DNA of 64,000 bases, taken from contig NZ_QFZL01000005.1 of assembly GCF_003171655.1 (NCBI RefSeq), positions 124,001 through 188,000 on the forward strand, in the 5' to 3' direction. This document shows positions 18,214-27,102 of the stretch, piece by piece (the stretch's first letter is position 1; each line of letters opens with the position of its first letter). The notes below the pieces were generated by a model. It saw only the letters and a list, made by a program, of their open reading frames with translations, did no database searches and was not told the DNA's origin. This DNA comes from Stakelama portus (GTDB taxonomy: Bacteria; Pseudomonadota; Alphaproteobacteria; Sphingomonadales; Sphingomonadaceae). The position numbers and the translations under genes were made by a program.

Positions 18214-18888
18214 TCAGAAATCGAGCTTCTCATAATGGTCGGGCGGATTGATGCCTTCCATCCGCTCGGCAAGCAGCGGACGGAAACTGGGCCGGCTCTT
18301 CATGCCGATATACCAGCGTTTGGCCTGTTCATTGCCCTTCCAGTCGATCCCGCCAAGGTAATCGGTGATCGAAATCTGCGACGCGGCGGCCAGATCGGCC
18401 AGGCTCATCGTCGCACCGCCCACCCAGGCGCGGTAATCGAGCAGATAATCGATATAGTCGAGATGCGCGACCGCCGCCTTCATCGCTTCGCGCAGCACGC
18501 GCGAATCGGGCGCGGCGCGATGGACGATGCGCTTCTCCATCCGCTCGTGGAGCAGCGGCGCCGTGACGTCGCGATAGAAATGGGTGTCGAACCAGGTGAC
18601 GAGACGGCGGATTTCGGCGCGCTCGACTGCGGTGCCGTTGAGCATCGACGCCTTTTCGACCGTTTCCTCGAAATATTCGCAGATCGCCATCGAATCGATC
18701 AGCGGCAGACCCGAGCGGGTGGTGTCGATCATCACCGGCGTCTGGCCGGCGGGATTCATGTCGAGAAATTCGTCGCGTCGCTGCCACGGCGCCTCGGGCT
18801 CCAGCTCATAGCCGATGCCCTTTTCACCCAGCAGCAGCCGGACCTTGCGCGAAAAGGGACAGAGGGGGAATGTCAGCAGCTTCCACAT
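18214..18888 (-). CDS. Glutathione S-transferase family protein
   Basis: A 224-residue GST-like protein. The N-terminal thioredoxin-fold domain starts MWKLLTFPLCPFSRKVRLLL, with a CPFS motif that makes Cys a candidate catalytic residue, and contains NPAGQTPVMIDTT and the SMAICEYFEE stretch (the usual glutathione gamma-glutamyl site). The helical C-terminal domain includes SLADLAAASQISITDYLG. The ATG at 18888 is chosen because the thioredoxin fold begins there. Its upstream neighbour on this strand is gltB, with a GC-rich hairpin between. The substrate is unknown. Confidence 0.9.
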   Translation of the reverse strand: MWKLLTFPLCPFSRKVRLLLGEKGIGYELEPEAPWQRRDEFLDMNPAGQTPVMIDTTRSGLPLIDSMAICEYFEETVEKASMLNGTAVERAEIRRLVTWFDTHFYRDVTAPLLHERMEKRIVHRAAPDSRVLREAMKAAVAHLDYIDYLLDYRAWVGGATMSLADLAAASQISITDYLGGIDWKGNEQAKRWYIGMKSRPSFRPLLAERMEGINPPDHYEKLDF

Positions 18889-18960
18889 GATGCCGCTGTA
18901 GCGCCGCGCGGAGTCGCGGGGAAGCGGGCGCCGAAAGTAAAATGCGCCTGCGGCGACCTG

Positions 18961-18982
18961 CCCCCTCCCCGCAGGGAGGGGG
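18961..18982. terminator. GC-rich hairpin after gltB
   Basis: CCCCCTCCC-CGCA-GGGAGGGGG forms a perfect 9-bp stem 10 bases beyond the gltB stop. It has no clear T tract in the gltB direction, so it may be a weak terminator, an RNA-stabilising hairpin, or a dispersed GC-rich repeat of the genome. Confidence 0.4.
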
Positions 18983-18991
18983 ACGAAGCCT

Positions 18992-21900
18992 TCATTCCGC
19001 CGCGACAACCTCGCCTTCGGATTCCCGCTCGGGCGCACGGTCGCTGAGCGGATGGCTCAGGCGCGTGAGCATTTCGCGCGGCACCACTTGCCAGAATTTG
19101 CCCCGCGCCTTGCTCCAGTCCTCCAGGATGCCCGCCGACCATTTGCTGTCGGTGGCGATGCGATGCTGTTCGATCAGGTCGCGCAGCACGCCCTCCCAAT
19201 GCGCCGAATCGAGCCGTTGCCAGGTGATGCTTTCGGGATTGGCGAGCGAATCGAAGCTGCCGTCGACGTCATAGACGAACGCCATGCCACCGGTCATGCC
19301 CGCGCCGAAATTGTCGCCGACAGTGCCCAGCACCACGGCGACGCCGCCGGTCATATATTCGCAGCCATTGGCGCCACAGCCTTCGACGACAACCTGCGCG
19401 CCCGAATTGCGGACCGCGAACCGTTCGCCCGCCTGCCCCGCCGCGAACAGCTTGCCCGCCGTCGCACCGTACAGCACCGTGTTGCCGATGATCGTGTTGT
19501 TCCAGCTTTCGAGCGGCGAACTGACCATCGGGCGCACGACGATCCGGCCTCCTGAAAGCCCCTTGCCGACATAGTCATTGGCGTCGCCGAACACTTCGAG
19601 CGTCACACCGCGACACAGGAAGGCGCCGAGCGACTGCCCCGCCGATCCGCGCAGGCGGACATGGACATGCCCGTCGGCGAGCTTGTTCATCCCGATCGTA
19701 CGCGTGATCTCGCTCGACAACCGCGTACCGACCGCACGATGCGTGTTGCGTACCGAATAGGTGAGCTGCATCCGCTCGCCGCGCGCAAAGACCGGCGCCG
19801 CATCCTTGATCATCTGCGCATCGAGGCTGTCGGGCACTTCGTTGCGGAAGCTGTTGAGCGAGAAACGGCGCTGATCCTCCTCCGCATCCACCTTGGCAAG
19901 GATCGGGTTGAGGTCGAGATCGTCGAGATGTTCGGCGCCGCGGCTGACCTGCTTCAACAGCTCGGTGCGGCCGACCACTTCGTCGAGGCTGCGACAACCG
20001 AGCCGTGCGAGAATTTCGCGCACTTCCTCGGCGATGAAGGTCATCAGGTTGATGACCTTCTCGGGCGTGCCGACGAATTTGGCGCGCAGCCGCTCGTCCT
20101 GCGTGCACACGCCGACCGGACAGGTGTTCGAATGGCACTGGCGCACCATGATGCACCCCATGGCGACCAGGCTGAGCGTGCCGATACCATATTCCTCGGC
20201 GCCCAGAATCGCCGCGATGACGATGTCGCGCCCGGTCTTGAGCCCGCCATCGGTGCGCAGCGTGACGCGCCCGCGCAGGCCATTGAGCGTCAGCGTCTGA
20301 TTGACTTCGCTCAGCCCCATTTCCCACGGCGTTCCGGCATATTTGACCGACGTCTGCGGGCTGGCACCGGTGCCGCCGACATGGCCGGCGACCAGGATGA
20401 CATCGGCATGCGCCTTTGCCACGCCCGCCGCGACCGTGCCGATCCCCGCCGAACTGACCAGCTTCACGCACACACGCGCCTTGGGATTGATCTGTTTGAG
20501 GTCGTAAATGAGCTGCGCCAGATCCTCGATCGAATAGATATCGTGATGCGGCGGCGGCGAAATCAGCGTCACGCCGGGCGTCGCATGGCGCAGCTTGGCG
20601 ATGAACTCGGTCACCTTGAATCCGGGCAGCTGCCCGCCCTCGCCGGGCTTGGCGCCCTGCGCGACCTTGATCTCGATCTCGTCACAGGCGTTGAGATATT
20701 CCGCCGTCACGCCAAAGCGGCCCGACGCAACCTGCTTGATCGTCGAATTGGCGTTGTCGCCATTTTCGCGCGGAGTGTAGCGCTCCTTGTCCTCGCCGCC
20801 TTCGCCCGAAACCGCGCGCGCACCGATCCGGTTCATGGCGATGGCGAGCGTTTCATGCGCTTCGGGCGACAATGCGCCCAGGCTCATCCCCGGCGTCACG
20901 AAACGCTTGCGGATCTCCGTGATCGCCTCGACCTGATCGATCGCAATCCCCTCCTGGGGAAAATTGAATTCGAGCAGGTCGCGCAGATAGACCGGCGGCA
21001 AGTCACGCACGCCGCGCGAGAAATTGAGATAGGTCGAATAGCTGTCGGTCGAAACCGCCGTCTGCAACAGATGCATCAGCTGCGCCGAATAGGCGTGCGT
21101 CTCGCCACCATGACGCTGGCGGTAAAAACCGCCGATCGGCAGCGCGGCGACCACCGGGTCCCATGCCGCTTCATGCCGCAGCATCGCGTTGAGATAGAGC
21201 GAGGCATAGCCTTCGCCCGAAATCTTGGCCGGCATGCCGGGGAAGAAATCGTTCACCAGCGCGCGGCTGAGCCCGACGGCTTCGAAATTATAGCCGCCGC
21301 GATAGCTGGAGATCACTGCGATCCCCATCTTCGACAGGATCTTGAGCAGCCCTTCATCGACTGCCTTGCGATGCCGGGCGAGGCAATCGGCGAAGGAAAG
21401 ATCGCCGAACAGCCCGCGACCATGCCGGTCGGCAATCGCCGCTTCGGCCAGATAGGCGTTCACCGTCGTCGCACCGACGCCGATCAGCACGGCATAATAA
21501 TGCGTGTCGAGACATTCGGCAGAACGGACATTGACGCTGGCATAGGAGCGCAGCCCCTTGCGCACGAGATGCGTGTGCACCGCCGCCGCCGCCAGCACGC
21601 TGGCGATTGCCGCGCGATCGGCGCTGATATGCTCGTCGGTCAGGAACAGCTCGGTCTTGCCTTCGCGTACCGCCTGTTCGGCCTGGGCGCGAATTTCGGT
21701 GATCGCGGTGCGCAGCGCTTCCGGCCCGCCCTTCGCATCGAAGGTGCAGTCGATCTCGGCAGCCTGATTGCCGAAATGATGCTTGAGCCGTTCCCAGTCG
21801 GCACAGGTCAGCACCGGGCTGTCGAGCACCAATACGCCCGATTTCTGCCCCCCGGTGTCGAGAATGTTGGCAAGATTGCCGAACCGCGTCTTGAGCGACA

Positions 21901-23539
21901 TGACATGGCGTTCGCGCAGACTGTCGATCGGCGGGTTGGTGACCTGGCTGAAATTCTGGCGGAAGAACTGGCTGATCAGGCGCGGCTTGTCCGAAATCAC
22001 CGCGAGCGGCGTATCGTCGCCCATCGATCCGATCGCTTCCTTGGCCGTTTCGACCATCGGCGCGAGGATCAGCTCCATATCCTCCAGCGTCTGACCGGCG
22101 GCGACCTGACGCCGGGTCATTTCGGCGCGATCCCAGTGCGGCGTGGCCGCATCGCCGGGCGCAGCAAGATCGTCGATCGTCAGGAATTCGCCGATCATGG
22201 CGGCATAATCGGCTTCGCCCGCGACGCGATCCTTGATCGCGCGGTCGTGATAGACCGTGCCTTCTTCCAGATCGACGGCAAGCATCTGGCCCGGCCCCAG
22301 CCGGCCCTTTTCCACCACGGTCGCTTCGGGGACCGGCACCATGCCGGTTTCCGATCCGACGATCAGTAGCCCGTCCGAAGTACGGGTATAGCGCAGCGGA
22401 CGAAGCGCATTGCGGTCCATGCCCGCAACTACCCAGCGGCCGTCGGTCATCGCCAGCGCGGCCGGGCCGTCCCACGGCTCCATCACGCTGGCCAGATATT
22501 GATACATGGCGACATGGGCCGGCGGCATTTCGTCGCGCCCCTGCCATGCTTCGGGCACCAGCATCAGCTTGGCAGTCGGCGCATCGCGGCCCGAGCGGCA
22601 GATCGCTTCGAACACCGCGTCGAGCGCGGCGGTATCGCTCGCGCCCGCCGGGATTACTGGCTTGATGTCCTCGCTACGGTCGCCGAACGCGATGCTCGCC
22701 ATCTTGATCTCGTGGCTGAGCATCCAGTTCTTGTTGCCGCGGATCGTGTTGATTTCGCCATTATGCGCCAGCGTGCGGAATGGCTGGGCCAGCCACCATT
22801 GCGGAAAGGTGTTGGTCGAATAACGCTGGTGAAAAATCGCGACGCGGCTGATGAATCGCTCATCCTTGAGGTCGGGATAGAATTCCGACAGCGATTCGGC
22901 GAGGAACAGCCCCTTGTAGATGATCGACCGGCACGACAGCGAACAGATGTAAAATCCGCTGATCTGCGCCGCGATGACGCGCTTTTCGATCCGGCGGCGG
23001 ACCAGATAGAGTTCCTTTTCGAACTCGGCCGCGCTGGTAGTTTCCGGATCCGGCCCGGCGATCATGATCTGCTCGATCTCGGGCCGCGTCGCCTTTGCCT
23101 TGTCGCCGATTACCGACACATCGACCGGCACCTGGCGCCAGCCATAGATGGTATAACCCGCCTCGATGATTTCGCTTTCGACGATCGTGCGACAGCTTTC
23201 CTGTGCGCCCAGATCGGTGCGCGGCAGAAAGATCATGCCCACTGCGAAGCGATCCGACCGCATCGCATGACCCGAATCGGTGACGGCTTCCTCAAAGAAC
23301 GCGCGCGGCAAGTCGACATGCAGACCCGCGCCGTCGCCGGTCTTGCCATCGGCATCGACTGCGCCGCGATGCCACACTGCCTTCAGCGCATCGATCGCCG
23401 ACTGCACCACCCGCCGCGACGATTTGCCGTCGGTCGCCGCGACCAGGCCGACGCCACAGGCGTCGCCTTCGAATTCGGGGCGGTACATGCCCTCACGGGC
23501 AAGGCGGATGCGTTGGTCTTCGGTCATTATGTCGCTCAT
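18992..23539 (-). CDS. gltB: Glutamate synthase [NADPH] large subunit
   Basis: The 1515-residue alpha subunit of glutamate synthase (GOGAT). It transfers the amide of glutamine to 2-oxoglutarate, working with GltD. The class II glutamine amidotransferase domain is exposed by maturation before the Cys in GDACGVGLVA (about residue 28). It is followed by the central domain and the FMN-binding domain containing SGEGGEDKERY. Next comes the 3Fe-4S cluster region with CIMVRQCHSNTCPVGVC, and the C-terminal GXGXG domain with TGGVAVVLGTVGDNFGAGMT. The start overlaps the DUF2059 gene by 4 bases (ATGA). Confidence 0.98.
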   Translation of the reverse strand: MSDIMTEDQRIRLAREGMYRPEFEGDACGVGLVAATDGKSSRRVVQSAIDALKAVWHRGAVDADGKTGDGAGLHVDLPRAFFEEAVTDSGHAMRSDRFAVGMIFLPRTDLGAQESCRTIVESEIIEAGYTIYGWRQVPVDVSVIGDKAKATRPEIEQIMIAGPDPETTSAAEFEKELYLVRRRIEKRVIAAQISGFYICSLSCRSIIYKGLFLAESLSEFYPDLKDERFISRVAIFHQRYSTNTFPQWWLAQPFRTLAHNGEINTIRGNKNWMLSHEIKMASIAFGDRSEDIKPVIPAGASDTAALDAVFEAICRSGRDAPTAKLMLVPEAWQGRDEMPPAHVAMYQYLASVMEPWDGPAALAMTDGRWVVAGMDRNALRPLRYTRTSDGLLIVGSETGMVPVPEATVVEKGRLGPGQMLAVDLEEGTVYHDRAIKDRVAGEADYAAMIGEFLTIDDLAAPGDAATPHWDRAEMTRRQVAAGQTLEDMELILAPMVETAKEAIGSMGDDTPLAVISDKPRLISQFFRQNFSQVTNPPIDSLRERHVMSLKTRFGNLANILDTGGQKSGVLVLDSPVLTCADWERLKHHFGNQAAEIDCTFDAKGGPEALRTAITEIRAQAEQAVREGKTELFLTDEHISADRAAIASVLAAAAVHTHLVRKGLRSYASVNVRSAECLDTHYYAVLIGVGATTVNAYLAEAAIADRHGRGLFGDLSFADCLARHRKAVDEGLLKILSKMGIAVISSYRGGYNFEAVGLSRALVNDFFPGMPAKISGEGYASLYLNAMLRHEAAWDPVVAALPIGGFYRQRHGGETHAYSAQLMHLLQTAVSTDSYSTYLNFSRGVRDLPPVYLRDLLEFNFPQEGIAIDQVEAITEIRKRFVTPGMSLGALSPEAHETLAIAMNRIGARAVSGEGGEDKERYTPRENGDNANSTIKQVASGRFGVTAEYLNACDEIEIKVAQGAKPGEGGQLPGFKVTEFIAKLRHATPGVTLISPPPHHDIYSIEDLAQLIYDLKQINPKARVCVKLVSSAGIGTVAAGVAKAHADVILVAGHVGGTGASPQTSVKYAGTPWEMGLSEVNQTLTLNGLRGRVTLRTDGGLKTGRDIVIAAILGAEEYGIGTLSLVAMGCIMVRQCHSNTCPVGVCTQDERLRAKFVGTPEKVINLMTFIAEEVREILARLGCRSLDEVVGRTELLKQVSRGAEHLDDLDLNPILAKVDAEEDQRRFSLNSFRNEVPDSLDAQMIKDAAPVFARGERMQLTYSVRNTHRAVGTRLSSEITRTIGMNKLADGHVHVRLRGSAGQSLGAFLCRGVTLEVFGDANDYVGKGLSGGRIVVRPMVSSPLESWNNTIIGNTVLYGATAGKLFAAGQAGERFAVRNSGAQVVVEGCGANGCEYMTGGVAVVLGTVGDNFGAGMTGGMAFVYDVDGSFDSLANPESITWQRLDSAHWEGVLRDLIEQHRIATDSKWSAGILEDWSKARGKFWQVVPREMLTRLSHPLSDRAPERESEGEVVAAE

Positions 23540-24123
23540 TCTGCTGTCTTTGCGCCTTCTGCGGAGAGGTCTTGCATGAACTCTCCGAGGCTTTGCTGCG
23601 CTTCGGCCATCGCCCGCTGCATCATATTGCGCTGCACGGCCAGGATGGCTGGATCGGCCATGACCTGCGGCATGCGTTCGATATATGCCTGCCCCGTCGG
23701 CGTCCCGAAGAACGCCGCCATCTCATTCAGCTCATCCACGGAAAAGTTGCGGGCATAGGCTTGTTTCATTGCCTCGATCATCTCCGGCATCGCTTCGCGC
23801 GTCATCGCGATCGTCCGCTCCAACTGAGCGCTGAGATAGCGATCCAGCTTCGCGGACATTTCCGGGCTGTCCTTGGCCATCCGTTGAAAATCGGGCGATT
23901 CCGAAATCGCCCCGCGCATGTTGGCCATCATCGGGCGCAACATGCCGTCGACCAGCGCATCCAGGCGCTCCGGCGGCATCATCACGTCGAGCAGCGCGTC
24001 AGCCGCAGCCAGCCGGGCGGGATCGATTGCAGGCACTTCAACGGATTGCGACACTTCCGCTGTCTGCGCATGCGCAGACAGGGGCACCGCGAAAGCAAGC
24101 GCGAAGAACGCCAGCTGCTTCAC
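23536..24123 (-). CDS. DUF2059-type exported protein inside the glutamate synthase operon
   Basis: A 195-residue secreted protein. The start is GTG at 24123, which overlaps the gltD stop as GTGA, and it encodes a signal peptide VKQLAFFALAFAVPLSAHAQ. The mature part resembles DUF2059: two amphipathic helical halves with MMPPERLDALVDGML, FSVDELNEMAAFFGTPTGQA and IERMPQVM. Its stop overlaps the gltB start as ATGA. The gene is thus translationally locked between the two glutamate synthase subunits although it encodes a periplasmic protein. Its function is unknown. Confidence 0.85.
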   Translation of the reverse strand: MKQLAFFALAFAVPLSAHAQTAEVSQSVEVPAIDPARLAAADALLDVMMPPERLDALVDGMLRPMMANMRGAISESPDFQRMAKDSPEMSAKLDRYLSAQLERTIAMTREAMPEMIEAMKQAYARNFSVDELNEMAAFFGTPTGQAYIERMPQVMADPAILAVQRNMMQRAMAEAQQSLGEFMQDLSAEGAKTAE

Positions 24124-25568
24124 GCCGCCACCTGCGCATTTACGCCGGTATCCACCCGCGCCTTCAGCCACTGGTGCATATGTTCCGCCACATCGCGGCC
24201 ATCGCGGATCGCCCAGACGACCAGGCTGGCCCCGCGCACGATGTCTCCCGCGGCGAACACGCCGTCGAGGCTGGTCATCATCGTCTGCCCGTCGGTGCGC
24301 ACCGTGCCCCAGCGCGTCAGCCCCAGTTCGGGCGCGTCGAACAGGGTCGGCAGGTCTTCGGCATCGAAACCCAGCGCCTTGATCACCAGATCCGCCTGCA
24401 GCGTGAAATCGCTGTCGGGTTCGGCTTCGGGGGTGCGGCGGCCGCCGGCATCGGGCGCACCAAGCCGCATGCGCGACGCGCGCACGCCGGTGGCAACATC
24501 GCCGCCATCGACTGCCTTGGGCGCCGACAGCCAGACGAATTCGACGCCCTCTTCCTCGGCATTGGCGACTTCGCGCTGCGATCCGGGCATGTTGGCGCGG
24601 TCGCGGCGATAGAGGCACTTTACCGACGCCGCGCCCTGACGCACCGCCGTGCGCACACAGTCCATTGCGGTGTCGCCGCCGCCGATCACAACGACATGCT
24701 TGCCGATCGCATCGAGCCCGGCCGCATCCGGCGACAAGGTGTCGCCAAAGCCGCGCCGGTTCGATGCGGTCAGATAATCGAGCGCCTCGACCACACCCGA
24801 AGCATCGCTGCCCGGCATCTTGATCGCGCGCGGCTTGTACACGCCCGTGGCGATCAGAATCGCGTCATGCTTCTCGCGAAGCTGTTCCAGCGTCGCCTCG
24901 CGCCCCACTTCGAAACTATTGTGGAAAACGATGCCGCCCGCTTCGAGCCGCTCGACGCGGCGCATGACGACTTCCTTCTCCAGCTTGAAGCCGGGAATGC
25001 CATAGGTCAGCAGCCCGCCCGAACGATCGTGCCGGTCATAGACATGCACGTCATATCCCGCGACGCGCAGATATTCGGCCGCCGTAAGGCCGGCAGGCCC
25101 CGCGCCGATCACTGCGACCGACTGGCCGCGATCGGGGCCCGGCTGCAGCGGTTCGACCCATCCCTGTTCCCAGGCGGTGTCGGTGATGAACTTCTCGACC
25201 GAACCGATGGTCACGGCGCCGTGGCCCGAAAATTCGATGACGCAATTGCCTTCGCACAAACGGTCCTGCGGACAGATGCGGCCGCAAATTTCGGGCATGG
25301 TCGAAGTGAGGTTCGACAGCTGATAGGCTTCGCGCAGCCGCCCCTCGGCGGTCAGGCGCAGCCAATCGGGGATATGATTGTGCAGCGGGCAATGCACCGA
25401 ACAATACGGTACGCCGCATTGCGAACAGCGCCCGGCCTGATCCTCGGCCACCTGCTCGACATAACGTTCGGAGATTTCGGCGAAGTCGCCCGCGCGTGCA
25501 CCGGCCGGCCGCTTGGGCGGATAGGCCTGGGTACGATCGACGAACTGAAGTGTCTTGTTGCCAGTCAT
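24120..25568 (-). CDS. gltD: Glutamate synthase small subunit (NADPH, FAD, Fe-S)
   Basis: The 482-residue beta subunit of glutamate synthase, which takes electrons from NADPH and passes them through Fe-S clusters to GltB. The N-terminal cluster-binding region has CSQCGVPYCSVHCPLHNHIP and CGRICPQDRLCEGNC. The FAD-binding motif is VAVIGAGPAGLTAAEYL and the NADPH-binding motif VVVIGGGDTAMDC. The ATG at 25568 is preferred; another in-frame start at 25604 would add 12 residues that are not part of the family. It is the first gene of the operon gltD - DUF2059 - gltB, the reverse of the more familiar gltBD order. Confidence 0.97.
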   Translation of the reverse strand: MTGNKTLQFVDRTQAYPPKRPAGARAGDFAEISERYVEQVAEDQAGRCSQCGVPYCSVHCPLHNHIPDWLRLTAEGRLREAYQLSNLTSTMPEICGRICPQDRLCEGNCVIEFSGHGAVTIGSVEKFITDTAWEQGWVEPLQPGPDRGQSVAVIGAGPAGLTAAEYLRVAGYDVHVYDRHDRSGGLLTYGIPGFKLEKEVVMRRVERLEAGGIVFHNSFEVGREATLEQLREKHDAILIATGVYKPRAIKMPGSDASGVVEALDYLTASNRRGFGDTLSPDAAGLDAIGKHVVVIGGGDTAMDCVRTAVRQGAASVKCLYRRDRANMPGSQREVANAEEEGVEFVWLSAPKAVDGGDVATGVRASRMRLGAPDAGGRRTPEAEPDSDFTLQADLVIKALGFDAEDLPTLFDAPELGLTRWGTVRTDGQTMMTSLDGVFAAGDIVRGASLVVWAIRDGRDVAEHMHQWLKARVDTGVNAQVAA

Positions 25569-25737
25569 GGGCGCGCCCTTACGCCAATTTGGCGAGGGAG
25601 TCACGAGCGAAAACAGCTATTGGGTCAGCAATGCTGACCTATCGAACTTAATTTCCTGTTCCGCGCCGATCTTCTTCAAGGCGGGCATCTTATATTGCGG
25701 CCGATTCGGAACCAATGCAATTGTTGCTCCGCAGGGC

Positions 25738-25754
25738 GGCGGTACGCTACCGCC
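25738..25754 (-). terminator. Perfect hairpin downstream of the NDUFA9-like gene
   Basis: GGCGGTA-CGC-TACCGCC is a perfect 7-bp stem with a 3-base loop, 17 bases after the stop at 25771 and before gltD. No T run follows on the minus strand, so termination efficiency is doubtful. Confidence 0.35.
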
Positions 25755-25770
25755 CCCGTCCCGATGCGTT

Positions 25771-26697
25771 TTAGACCGGCTCCCCCGCCGCGGTGAAGCG
25801 GCCATGTTTGCGAAAGCGCACCAGCCATTGCGGCGCCACCGCCGCCATCGGCGTCGCAGCGATCCCCAGAGCATCGATCCCGGCTGCGCCGCGCGAAACG
25901 ACATTGTCCTGCATCAGCATTTTCCACTGGTCACGCGTGATCGGCGTGCCCGGCAATGCCGCGATCATGCCGCCAAGCGCGTCGGGGACTTCGAAAAATA
26001 CAGGCTCCCGCTCAAGCTGCTCGGCAAGGAAGCGATGCAGCTCCAGCATCGTAACGATATCCGGGCCGCCAAGTTCATAGACATGGCCGGCATGCTGGCC
26101 CGCATCGGCGACCACGCGGGCCACTGCCTGCGCGACATCGGCGACATAAACCGGCTGAAACCGTGCGGCGGGGCGCAGCACCGGCACGACCGGCGCCGAA
26201 GCGATCATTCCCGCAAAGCGATTGAGAAACGCGTCCTCGCGCCCGAAAATCACCGAGGGGCGCAGGATCGTCGCGCCCGGAAACGCTTCGAGCACGGCAC
26301 GCTCGCCCGCGGCCTTCGACCGGCCATATTCCGATGGCGAATCGGGATCGGCGCCGATCGCCGATATCTGCACGAACGCACCCGCGCCCGCCCGCGACGC
26401 CGCCTGCGCCACGGTCTGCGCTCCCTTTACCTGGATGCCGTGATAGTCGCTGAAGCTGCCGACCAGATTGACGACCGCATCGGCACCCGCAACCGCGTTC
26501 GCCACGCTGTCGGCGTTGGTGACGTCGGCAGCGACGAACTGGGTTTGACCCACGCCGCCCAGCGGCCTCAGGAAAAACGCATCGCGCGGACGCCGCTGCG
26601 CAATCCGCACCCGCGCCCCGGCGCGCAGCAACTCCTGCGCAACATAGCGGCCGACGAAACCGCCGCCGCCGAACAATGTGACCAGCTTGTTGTTCAT
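25771..26697 (-). CDS. NAD(P)-binding protein, complex I NDUFA9-like
   Basis: A 308-residue extended-SDR-like protein. The Rossmann motif LFGGGGFVGRYVAQELL lies at the N-terminus, followed by VNLVGSF and YGRSKAAGERAV, the position where other extended SDRs have the catalytic Tyr-x-x-x-Lys. This pattern and RPSVIFGREDAFLNRFAGMI match the NDUFA9/39-kDa complex I subunit family in alphaproteobacteria. Such proteins may act in complex I assembly or as NADPH-binding structural subunits. The ATG at 26697 is chosen because the conserved fold begins there. The gene lies beside the tRNA-Leu that anchors the island, and is core genome. Confidence 0.88.
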   Translation of the reverse strand: MNNKLVTLFGGGGFVGRYVAQELLRAGARVRIAQRRPRDAFFLRPLGGVGQTQFVAADVTNADSVANAVAGADAVVNLVGSFSDYHGIQVKGAQTVAQAASRAGAGAFVQISAIGADPDSPSEYGRSKAAGERAVLEAFPGATILRPSVIFGREDAFLNRFAGMIASAPVVPVLRPAARFQPVYVADVAQAVARVVADAGQHAGHVYELGGPDIVTMLELHRFLAEQLEREPVFFEVPDALGGMIAALPGTPITRDQWKMLMQDNVVSRGAAGIDALGIAATPMAAVAPQWLVRFRKHGRFTAAGEPV

Positions 26698-26850
26698 CGC
26701 CTGACCCTGCGCATATTCCGCTATCTGAAACCGCTCCCAAATGCCCGCTGCGACGGCAAACGGCAAGCTTCACGGACAAGCATTGAAGATCACTATCGTC
26801 GCTGTTGACAACCGCCCCACCCCTCCACTAGAGCGCGCCCCCTACCCCGT

Positions 26851-26940
<90 letters not shown>

Positions 26941-27048
26941 GTTCTTCTCACGTTCTCCCAAATAATCTATAAAACCCGCAGAAATCCTAGGGATTTGGCC
27001 CTTGGATCGTTCCGGATCGTCCCGCCTGTTCTCGGGGGTTCCAGACAC

Positions 27049-27069
27049 TTTTGTGGGCCTTTTGAGGCC
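27049..27069. repeat. Left arm-type integrase binding repeat
   Basis: This stretch just before the integrase start matches 51066-51086 near the right att site in 19 of 21 bases (TTTTGNGGGCCTTTTGAGG plus flank). It contains the short direct repeat TTTTGNGG twice. Position and conservation at both ends indicate integrase arm sites. Confidence 0.6.
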
Positions 27070-27102
27070 GTTTCGCAAAGGCCCAGATGAAAAGGCCCCC
27101 AC

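Noticed and set aside
18961..18982. Mobile repeat or REP element
   Set aside because: The hairpin is short and occurs once in the window, so a weak terminator or stabilising hairpin is the simpler reading.
19661..22369. Open frame of about 900 codons on the plus strand opposite gltB
   Set aside because: It is antisense to an unmistakable glutamate synthase gene and has no start context or recognisable family.
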